Shown here: positions 1 to 5,593 of the stretch, piece after piece | Layout of the letters: the number at the start of each line of letters is the position of its first letter | Numbering within the stretch: position 1 is the first letter of the stretch | Assembly (NCBI GenBank): GCA_021798095.1 | Contig: JAJZYL010000038.1 | Span: forward strand, 1 to 9,855 | Origin: an archaeon | GTDB lineage: Archaea > Thermoproteota > Nitrososphaeria > Conexivisphaerales > UBA164 | Length of the DNA: 9,855 nt | Direction: 5' to 3' | Position numbers and translations under genes: made by a program | Notes under the pieces: generated by a model | What the model saw: the letters and a program-made list of their open reading frames with translations, nothing else | Databases searched by the model: none | What the model was told of the DNA's origin: nothing

Positions 1-1
1 G

Positions 2-214
2 AAGGTCGCTTCGGTAAACGCTACTAAAATAGCCGTAGAGGTTATAGGAAGGAATAACCCCAATACCCCAATACTGGGAGCGTGGGCAGCCGTTTCCAGA
101 GTTATCCCAGTCAGTTTAATAATTGATGCTGTCAAGAAGTCCTTTCCCGGGAATATGGGAGAGGCCAATGCGGAAGCCGTAAGAAGGGGTGCAGCGGAGG
201 TGATCGCCAATTGA
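2..214 (+). CDS. porG: Pyruvate:ferredoxin oxidoreductase gamma subunit, C-terminal end (partial)
   Basis: The window opens inside this gene, and its last 70 codons are read from base 2 to a TGA. The fragment contains the 'NPNTPILGAW' stretch followed by a helix and a 'NAEAVRRGAAEVI' tail, which matches the C-terminal end of the gamma subunit of archaeal 2-oxoacid:ferredoxin oxidoreductases. In this family the gamma chain is the catalytic domain III partner that helps hold CoA and stabilises the complex of alpha, beta, gamma and delta chains in the cytoplasm. The identity is supported mainly by the position directly before delta, alpha and beta genes in the usual order. The stop codon overlaps the TTG start of porD (TTGA), so the two are translationally linked. 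Pyruvate as substrate is inferred from the beta subunit; 2-oxoisovalerate enzymes share this gamma subunit in some archaea. Confidence 0.85.
   Translation, partial: KVASVNATKIAVEVIGRNNPNTPILGAWAAVSRVIPVSLIIDAVKKSFPGNMGEANAEAVRRGAAEVIAN
196..205 (+). promoter_or_regulatory. Strong Shine-Dalgarno site for the TTG start of porD
   Basis: GGAGGTGATC is a near-perfect complement to the 3' end of archaeal 16S rRNA. It lies inside the last codons of porG, five bases before the TTG at 211. It decides the porD start, since no ATG is available upstream of the conserved part of the protein. Confidence 0.8.
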
Positions 215-543
215 GCGATCCACGCGTCAGGCCCGTTGGCCCATATCCGATAAGCCAGGGCGGATGGCATGAAGGTGGTTCAAGCAAGGCGTACGTAACC
301 AATGACTGGAGGCTGGAGAAGCCGGTGGTTGACCTTGAAAAGTGTGTCGGTTGTCTGTACTGCTGGGTATACTGCCCGGAACCGGCTATAGATTTGCTTG
401 ACAGGGCTGGGAAAGGGCCCAGCAAGGTGAGGATAGATTACGATCACTGTAAGGGGTGCGGGATTTGCCAACAGGTCTGCCCGCCGAAGGCAATAAAAAT
501 GGTCCCCGAAGAGGAGGAGATAGCTAACAATGGCTCAATTTGA
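211..543 (+). CDS. porD: Pyruvate:ferredoxin oxidoreductase delta subunit (2x[4Fe-4S] ferredoxin)
   Basis: This 110-residue ferredoxin-like chain relays electrons from the catalytic TPP/4Fe-4S core to soluble ferredoxin. Two complete cluster motifs are visible: C45, C48, C51 and C55 (CVGCLYCWVYCP), and C80, C83, C86 and C90 (CKGCGICQQVCP), each followed by the usual proline. The N-terminal 'HEGGSSKAYVTNDWRLEKPVVD' region is the extension typical of archaeal PorD chains, where a tryptophan and 'RPV/KPVVD' precede the first cluster. The start is TTG, chosen because it sits five bases after GGAGGTGATC and overlaps the porG stop. The end overlaps the start of porA by 14 bases. Length and motif order are normal for the family; nothing is missing. 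Confidence 0.95.
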   Translation: MSDPRVRPVGPYPISQGGWHEGGSSKAYVTNDWRLEKPVVDLEKCVGCLYCWVYCPEPAIDLLDRAGKGPSKVRIDYDHCKGCGICQQVCPPKAIKMVPEEEEIANNGSI

Positions 544-1708
544 ACCGGTGCAGACTAGGAAGTCGCTCCTAACTGGCGATGAAGCTGTGGCTCATGCGGT
601 GAGGCAGTCCAGCGTTGATTTGGTAGCTGCATACCCCATCACGCCTCAGACCATTATTGTAGAAAGAATAGCTGATTTTGCTGCAAGCGGGGCCTTCACT
701 GGCCAATTTGTTCCGGTTGAGTCGGAGCATAGCGCTATGAGCGCATGTATAGGCGGAGCGCTAGCCGGCGCGAGGGCCTTTACGGCCACAGCCAGCCAGG
801 GGCTCGCCTTGATGCACGAAATGCTCTATGCCGCGAGCGGCCTTAGGCTGCCCATATCTATGGCCATTGCGAACAGGGCGCTCAATTCCCCCCTTAACAT
901 ACACAACGACCATACGGACGTTATGGGTTCTATAGATAGTGGATGGATACAGCTTTTTGTTGAAAACGCCGAAGAGGCCTACGATCGTGTGATCCAGTCC
1001 TTCCGCATAGCTGAAGCGGTCAACCTCCCCGTAGCGATAAATCTGGATGGATTCACTTTGACTCATTCAACAGAGCCGGTCGAAATGCTCAGTGATGAGG
1101 TTGTGAGAGGCTTTGTAGGGAGGCCGCCAAAAAGGGATTCGCTCATGGATGAGGCTCCAAAGAGCTTTGGGCTGATGTCATTGCCGGATTCCTACCAGTT
1201 CTTTAAGGATGATCAGTCTAGGGCCACCACTGGGTCGAGCGTCACCATTTCGCAGGTGGAAGGCGAGTACGCTAAACTATCCGGGAGGGAGCATGGGCCA
1301 TTGAAGATCTTTAGGCCCGGCTCAAAGGTCATGATGGTGATGTTGGGTAGCTACGCCGGCACGGCAAGGACGACGGCAAGGCGGATGAAAAATGATGGGG
1401 AGCAGGTAGGTGTAATCAGCCTCGGATGGCTCAGGCCCTTCCCTGAGAAACAATTCCTTGACGCGCTGGAAGGTGTGGAGACCTTAATGATAATGGACAG
1501 GTCGGTTAGCTATGGCGCGCCGGCCGGGCCTTTGGCCTCCGACGTGATGTCCCTTCTATACCGGTATGGGATTAAGAGGAAGGTGATAGCCGTTACCTAT
1601 GGCCTTGGGGGTAGAGGGTTCCTAGAGGAGGACGCGATGAGGCTCTTCAGATACGCAGGGAAGTCAGGATCTTCATTTGAGAGCTTTTTCTTCTATGGAG
1701 GAGAATAG
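530..1708 (+). CDS. porA: Pyruvate:ferredoxin oxidoreductase alpha subunit
   Basis: The 392-residue alpha chain supplies the pyrimidine-side TPP-binding domain and the transketolase C-terminal-like domain of the 2-oxoacid:ferredoxin oxidoreductase. Diagnostic stretches are YPITPQT (35-41), ESEHSA (64-69, where the Glu is the one that activates TPP in this family), TATASQGLALMHEMLY (85-100), and NSPLNIHNDHTDVM with SGWI (119-140). The C-terminal domain contains DRSVSYGA and the closing GLGGR motif. The usual GGRD is GGRG here, a minor change. The ATG at 530 is 12 bases after GGAGG (513-517), which lies in the end of porD, and the two genes overlap by 14 bases. Pyruvate and 2-oxoisovalerate enzymes are close relatives; pyruvate is preferred from the beta subunit and gene order. 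Confidence 0.94.
   Translation: MAQFEPVQTRKSLLTGDEAVAHAVRQSSVDLVAAYPITPQTIIVERIADFAASGAFTGQFVPVESEHSAMSACIGGALAGARAFTATASQGLALMHEMLYAASGLRLPISMAIANRALNSPLNIHNDHTDVMGSIDSGWIQLFVENAEEAYDRVIQSFRIAEAVNLPVAINLDGFTLTHSTEPVEMLSDEVVRGFVGRPPKRDSLMDEAPKSFGLMSLPDSYQFFKDDQSRATTGSSVTISQVEGEYAKLSGREHGPLKIFRPGSKVMMVMLGSYAGTARTTARRMKNDGEQVGVISLGWLRPFPEKQFLDALEGVETLMIMDRSVSYGAPAGPLASDVMSLLYRYGIKRKVIAVTYGLGGRGFLEEDAMRLFRYAGKSGSSFESFFFYGGE
1697..1703 (+). promoter_or_regulatory. Shine-Dalgarno site that favours a TTG start for porB
   Basis: GGAGGAG lies in the last codons of porA, nine to eleven bases before the in-frame TTG at 1713. The spacing is like that of GGAGGAG before the porA ATG. The in-frame ATG at 1695 actually overlaps this site and has no good Shine-Dalgarno sequence of its own, so TTG 1713 is the better-supported start. 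Confidence 0.6.
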
Positions 1709-1712
1709 TAAA

Positions 1713-2660
1713 TTGAGCCAGTTCCAACCGGTAAAGAGCATCTTCGAAATAAATAGGGAGGAAAGGATGGCCCCCGGTCACAGGGCGTGCGCAGGCTGCG
1801 GTCCGATGATAGCTGTGAGGCAGATACTCCAATCTTTGGATGTGAAACCGGTGGTGATAAGCGCTACGGGATGCGTCGAAGTCACGACTAGCACTTACCC
1901 GGACAGTGCTTGGCTAGTCCCCTGGGCACACGTAGCATTCGAGAACTCGGCAGCCGTAGCCTCAGGGGTAGAGGCTGCAATGCATGCCCTAAAGGTGAGG
2001 GGAGAGCTGAAAGAGGAAAGGCCGGTGATCGCGCTGGCTGGCGATGGGGGAACCTTTGATATAGGTCTTCAGGCGCTCTCCGGTGCCCTAGAAAGAGGAC
2101 ATAGGATGTTGTACGTCTGTTATGACAATGAAGCTTATATGAACACGGGGATTCAGAGGAGCAGTGCTACTCCCTTTGGGGCATGGACCACTACAAGTCC
2201 CGTAGGTAAGGAGTGGCCCGGCAAGGCGGAAATAAAAAAGGATATAATGGGCATTGTAGTCGCGCATGGGACCCCCTACGCGGCCACAGCATCTATATCC
2301 CATTGGAAGGATTTGATGACCAAGGTCAGGAAGGCCGTCAGCCAGAATGGGCCAACTTTCCTCCATGTGTACGCACCTTGTAACAGGGGCTGGCGATTCG
2401 AGCCAAAGGATACGGTCGAGGTTGCAAAGAGGGCCGTTGAAACAAGATTCTTCCCGCTTTACGAGGTCGAGAACGGGAGGTACAGGATCACGGTGCCGGT
2501 CGCGAAGCCAAGGCCGCTTGAGGACTTCCTTTCATTGCAGGGACGGTTTTCTCATCTTCTTAAGCCTGAAAATTTAGAAGTCCTAAAAGAATTGAAGAGC
2601 ATTGTAGAGGAACGCTGGTCAAAAATAAACGCGGCCGCTTCGGTACAGGTGCAAACGTGA
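1713..2660 (+). CDS. porB: Pyruvate:ferredoxin oxidoreductase beta subunit (TPP and 4Fe-4S binding)
   Basis: The 315-residue beta chain holds TPP and the proximal [4Fe-4S] cluster, and catalyses oxidative decarboxylation of pyruvate with the alpha chain. Counting from the TTG at 1713, the cluster ligands are C26 and C29 (CAGCG), C54 (ATGC) and C223 (APCNRGW). The TPP/Mg motif starts at GDGG (110-113) and is followed by YDNEAYMNTGIQRS (137-150). This last stretch and the following 'TTTSPVG' closely resemble known pyruvate synthase beta chains, which supports pyruvate as substrate. An in-frame ATG at 1695 would add six residues and overlap porA by 14 bases, and a TTG at 1677 would add twelve; both lack a good Shine-Dalgarno site. 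The gene ends the operon and is followed by a hairpin. Confidence 0.93.
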   Translation: MSQFQPVKSIFEINREERMAPGHRACAGCGPMIAVRQILQSLDVKPVVISATGCVEVTTSTYPDSAWLVPWAHVAFENSAAVASGVEAAMHALKVRGELKEERPVIALAGDGGTFDIGLQALSGALERGHRMLYVCYDNEAYMNTGIQRSSATPFGAWTTTSPVGKEWPGKAEIKKDIMGIVVAHGTPYAATASISHWKDLMTKVRKAVSQNGPTFLHVYAPCNRGWRFEPKDTVEVAKRAVETRFFPLYEVENGRYRITVPVAKPRPLEDFLSLQGRFSHLLKPENLEVLKELKSIVEERWSKINAAASVQVQT

Positions 2661-2672
2661 CGGGCTTGAAAC

Positions 2673-2705
2673 GGTGGTAACTGGGACAGCTACCGAGTTA
2701 CCATC
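2673..2705 (+). terminator. Hairpin between convergent porB and dsrE-like gene, possible terminator
   Basis: GGTGGTAACT (2673-2682) pairs with AGTTACCATC (2696-2705) around a 13-base loop, giving a 10-bp stem with one G-T wobble. TTTT follows at 2708-2711. It lies 12 bases after the porB stop and 14 bases before the end of the opposite gene. Archaeal termination depends mainly on T runs, so the role as terminator or 3'-end stabiliser is an inference. Confidence 0.4.
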
Positions 2706-2719
2706 ACGTTTTGCTTGGT

Positions 2720-3058
2720 CTAAAAGGATATCACCGTGTAACCAGAGTTTACATAAAACGCTATCCTTTCGCCAGCGTGGCCTAACGTTACCCCCTTATT
2801 TTTCAACTTTTCTTCAACATTATAATGCTGTGCTTCAGCTATACATGCTGAGTCTATGGCTCCGGCTTTGAAAAGTGATTCAAAATTTTGAAGGTCCTCG
2901 TCCTTGAGCTCCCCTATCAGCTCCTCGCTCGGCCCGAAGAAGACTATCTTCAGGTCATCATATCTTTTCGCTGCAACGGACCTGGCGGCTGCCCTTAACC
3001 CTATACGGAATTTTTCCGGACTTTCCTTTCCGCTCAACAGAAGGAATAGTGCTTTCAT
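2720..3058 (-). CDS. DsrE-like small sulfur-relay family protein
   Basis: This 112-residue protein has the layout of the DsrE/DsrF-like fold: a first beta strand (KALFLLLSG), a helix with several alanines (GLRAAARSVAA), a second strand ending in VFFGPSEEL (39-47), then a helix, a cysteine segment 'AIDSACIAEA' (67-76, C72), and the closing 'AGERIAFYVNSGYTVISF'. Family members are cytoplasmic, and some carry sulfur on a conserved cysteine; C72 is the only cysteine here and sits where a family cysteine is often found, but sulfur transfer is not proven. The gene is alone on its strand, convergent with porB and divergent from etfB. No Shine-Dalgarno site precedes the ATG, and a TATA-like box about 25 bases upstream suggests a leaderless transcript. 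Function in the cell is unknown. Confidence 0.75.
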   Translation of the reverse strand: MKALFLLLSGKESPEKFRIGLRAAARSVAAKRYDDLKIVFFGPSEELIGELKDEDLQNFESLFKAGAIDSACIAEAQHYNVEEKLKNKGVTLGHAGERIAFYVNSGYTVISF

Positions 3059-3078
3059 GGAATTTATTGAAAGGATGA

Positions 3079-3087
3079 ATTAATAAG
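3079..3087 (-). promoter_or_regulatory. TATA box of the DsrE-like gene, leaderless start
   Basis: On the minus strand this reads CTTATTAAT, centred about 25 bases before the ATG at 3058. That is the normal archaeal distance from TATA box to transcription start, so the mRNA should begin at or next to the start codon. No Shine-Dalgarno sequence is seen. Confidence 0.55.
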
Positions 3088-3267
3088 CGTTATTGTTATT
3101 TTAAGGGAAGGTGACAAACCCCCTGCGCTTTAACGTAATAGTATAATCACTTTAAATCAAAAATAGTGGATTTTTTGTTCATTAAGAGACCTATGATAAC
3201 ATAATTAAAAATGTTTAAGGGAAAAATGATTAAAACGTTATATGATTATCGGCAAATTTACACTTCC

Positions 3268-3284
3268 ATAAGCATTATGCTTAT
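3268..3284. promoter_or_regulatory. 17-bp perfect palindrome, candidate operator of the ETF operon
   Basis: ATAAGCAT and ATGCTTAT flank a single T, giving a perfect 8+1+8 inverted repeat. Its right half overlaps the start of the TATA box of the etfB promoter, and the palindrome covers the position of the upstream BRE element. A dimeric regulator bound here would block TBP/TFB, so a repressor site is the simplest reading. No regulator gene is visible in the window. Confidence 0.5.
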
Positions 3285-3298
3285 ATAATATATATATT
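3280..3298 (+). promoter_or_regulatory. TATA box of the etfB-etfA-etfCX operon, leaderless start
   Basis: CTTATATAA followed by an alternating AT run. The first part is centred about 25 bases before the ATG at 3309, so the transcript should start at the ATG itself. The eight bases before the ATG (AAACCACC) hold no Shine-Dalgarno site, which fits a leaderless mRNA. Confidence 0.7.
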
Positions 3299-3308
3299 AA
3301 AAACCACC

Positions 3309-4481
3309 ATGCTTATAATAACCCTCTTGAAAGGCGTTCCTTCAAAAACTACCCAGAGCACATCCCTCACCGGCATCCTGAACAGGGAGTCAATGGAAAT
3401 CGTACTGAATCCCCATGACCTCAAGGCCGTTGAGGCGGCGGATTATATAAAGCGAAGGGTGGGCGGTAAGACAATAGCGCTAACTATGGGCCCTGAGGGG
3501 AAGCTTTCCCCTATAGTTAGGAGCTTGTATAAAGTCGAAGTTTATGGTGTTGATGAGTCGATCATACTCAGCGACAGAAAGATGGCTGGCGCAGATACGC
3601 TTGCCACCGCATATGCGGTGGCCAATGGGGTCAAGACCGCCGTTGAAAGGCACTTGAACGCTGTAGACGAGATCCTGAATACAGTTGACAGCGGAAAGGA
3701 TGCGTTATTGGCCAAGGCCGATGAACTTTACAGGCAGAACCTGCTGCCGAATTCGATCTACTCTAACCTGCCTGCTGTGAAGGATTCTATCGTGAACAGG
3801 CTTGTCAATGGAGAGCTTCAGTCTGAGGCTGCAAAGGGGTTGCTGGAGTCTATCAAGCTTGAACTCGGGCGCTTTATAGTTGTAGCTGGCATCAAGACAA
3901 CCGATGGAGAGACAGGCAGCGTCGGGCCACAGGTAGCTGAAGGCCTTTCAGAGCTGTACGGAAGGGTTCTGCCTCATGCTACATATGTAGAGCATTTTGA
4001 AATTGAAGATGACCTGGAACACCTTGTGGCGGACAGGATCCTCGGACAGGTCTCCCAGAGGCTGAGGATGGCCATACCCTGTCTGCTCACCATATCTGAT
4101 GAATATGAACCGACCCTGCCGAATCCATTAGAACAACATCTGGTAAGAAGAAATAACTATATGGGCAAGACCCCTGCCCCCATCGTTTGGACGGCCAACG
4201 ATATACATGCCGACCCGCTAAGGTTGGGGCTTGGAGGGTCGCCTACAATAGTGGGCCCCGGTGTCGATGTAGGAAAGCCACCTGTCCAGAAGATGGTTGA
4301 CCAAAGTCTGGTCTTTTTTACACATATAGACAAGATGGAACTCGATGGGAAGATGTACGGGCCGTTCGATAAGGGCGATCTGGCCGATGGTTTGCCCCCC
4401 CAGTTGATGGATCAGCTGCGCGCCAATGGCTCGGTTGGGCAGTTCACCGTACAGGCGCTTGTGGAGGAATTGTTCGCATGA
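3309..4481 (+). CDS. etfB: Electron transfer flavoprotein beta subunit, enlarged form (EtfB/FixA)
   Basis: EtfB is the nucleotide-binding half of the ETF heterodimer; in bifurcating ETFs it carries the flavin that receives hydride from NADH. Recognisable family parts are the N-terminal LLKGVPSKT (6-14), EIVLNPHDLKAVEAA (30-44), 'GADTLATAYAVANGV' (94-108), the 'GIKTTDGETGSVGPQVAE' segment (194-211, the family's signature region) and 'LGLGGSPT' (306-313). The protein has 390 residues against about 250-265 for typical members. Two additions explain this: about 70 mostly helical residues between roughly 112 and 185, and a C-terminal tail of about 65 residues after 322. The ATG at 3309 is preferred over the internal ATG at 3393 because the LLKGVP strand belongs to the fold and the TATA distance fits. 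It overlaps etfA by ATGA. Confidence 0.92.
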   Translation: MLIITLLKGVPSKTTQSTSLTGILNRESMEIVLNPHDLKAVEAADYIKRRVGGKTIALTMGPEGKLSPIVRSLYKVEVYGVDESIILSDRKMAGADTLATAYAVANGVKTAVERHLNAVDEILNTVDSGKDALLAKADELYRQNLLPNSIYSNLPAVKDSIVNRLVNGELQSEAAKGLLESIKLELGRFIVVAGIKTTDGETGSVGPQVAEGLSELYGRVLPHATYVEHFEIEDDLEHLVADRILGQVSQRLRMAIPCLLTISDEYEPTLPNPLEQHLVRRNNYMGKTPAPIVWTANDIHADPLRLGLGGSPTIVGPGVDVGKPPVQKMVDQSLVFFTHIDKMELDGKMYGPFDKGDLADGLPPQLMDQLRANGSVGQFTVQALVEELFA

Positions 4482-5593
4482 GCGATTATAGTGATTATAA
4501 GGACGTATGGGTCTATCTTCAGGTGGAGGACGGGTCCCTGAGCAGGGAATCCCTTGAAGCGCTCGCTGCGGGCAGAAAGGTGGCGGATAAGCTGCATCAG
4601 AAGCTCATCGGCGTGTTGCTCGGTCCAGCAACAAAGGAAACGCTCAAGCAGGCCATAACATATGGAGCTTCAAAGGTGATTCACTGTAATGATGAATCAC
4701 TTACACCATACTTCAATCTCCGATACATAGATGTACTGACTGAGCTGACTACAAAGAGGAAACCATATGCGTTCATTTTCGTTGAAAACGAGCTGGGCAG
4801 GGACATCGCCCCGCGTGTAGCTTATAGGCTGAACACCGGGTTAGCCACCGGAACGATCGAGTTGGATATAGGCGAATTTTTTAACGCCCTTGAAAAGAAG
4901 AAGTATGAAAACCTGCTGGTCCAGATAAGGCCGGATTTCGGGACGCGGATAGCTAAAATATTCACACCGTCAAGGAGACCTCAAATGGCAACAATAAGGC
5001 CAGGGAACTTTATTCCGCTTGAGCCGGACACAAAAAGGAGGGGAAGTTATGAGGAGTACAAATATGAAGGCGGACAGGTGAGTTATCCAGCGGTGGTTCA
5101 GGATATGAAGGAGCTTCCAAAGCCAAAGGTGGACCTCAGGGAGGCCAAGGTCATAATAAGCTTGGGCCTTGGCATACTGAAAGATGGGAAGGGTAATGCG
5201 AGGAACCCAAGGGATGCCTATGATTTTGCGGTGAAGCTCAAGGAAGTTATACAGGCAAAGTACAATCTGAAGGCTGAGCTGGGCGCGACCAGGGCGTTGC
5301 TCTATGCCAATTTAAAGGAGCTGGAAGGGCTTCTTACACACGATAATCAGGTGGGCCAGACCGGCGTTACGGTAGCCCCCGACGTTTATTTCGCCATAGG
5401 TATAAGTGGCTCGATACAGCACAGGGTTGGGATGCAGAAATCCAAGAAGATAGTGGCTGTAAATACGGATCCCGGCGCACCAATGCTTAAGATAGCGCAT
5501 TATCCGGTAGTTGAAGACCTCTATGATTTTATGCCGAAGATGATTACGATGTTAACGGAAGGGAATGAGGGGAGGAAGATAGTTGCAACCTGA
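4478..5593 (+). CDS. etfA: Electron transfer flavoprotein alpha subunit (EtfA/FixB)
   Basis: EtfA binds the FAD that carries electrons from the EtfB side to the membrane-associated partner EtfC/X. The N-terminal half (about 1-200) is the alpha/beta domain that packs on EtfB, including 'AFIFVENELGRDIAPRVAYRL' around 98-118. The C-terminal FAD domain is clear: GATRALL (269-275, family GASR), 'VGQTGVTVAPDVYFAIGISG' (292-311) with SIQH (312-315), and 'IVAVNTDPGAPMLKIAHY' (325-342). One conserved element is changed: the family's VSGGRGL motif reads ISLGLGI (227-233), so its arginine is absent. At 371 residues it is slightly longer than usual. GGAGGA (4463-4468) lies nine bases before the ATG, which overlaps the etfB stop, so the pair is co-translated in equal amounts. 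Confidence 0.94.
   Translation: MSDYSDYKDVWVYLQVEDGSLSRESLEALAAGRKVADKLHQKLIGVLLGPATKETLKQAITYGASKVIHCNDESLTPYFNLRYIDVLTELTTKRKPYAFIFVENELGRDIAPRVAYRLNTGLATGTIELDIGEFFNALEKKKYENLLVQIRPDFGTRIAKIFTPSRRPQMATIRPGNFIPLEPDTKRRGSYEEYKYEGGQVSYPAVVQDMKELPKPKVDLREAKVIISLGLGILKDGKGNARNPRDAYDFAVKLKEVIQAKYNLKAELGATRALLYANLKELEGLLTHDNQVGQTGVTVAPDVYFAIGISGSIQHRVGMQKSKKIVAVNTDPGAPMLKIAHYPVVEDLYDFMPKMITMLTEGNEGRKIVAT
5571..5575 (+). promoter_or_regulatory. Shine-Dalgarno site for the TTG start of etfCX
   Basis: GGAGG within a GGGGAGGA run lies seven bases before the TTG at 5583, inside the end of etfA. It supports the TTG start, which places the Rossmann GxGxxG motif at the expected distance from the N-terminus. 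Confidence 0.7.

Noticed and set aside
2674..2871. 65-codon open frame on the + strand after porB
   Set aside because: Most of it is antisense to the DsrE-like gene and it starts inside the hairpin after porB; no motif seen.
3171..3176. T6 run in the dsrE-etfB gap as a terminator
   Set aside because: No gene ends into this region on the + strand, so it has nothing to terminate.
3100..3223. Direct repeat TTTAAGGGAA at 3100-3109 and 3214-3223
   Set aside because: Ten bases in a short AT-rich gap, at uneven positions relative to both promoters; likely chance.
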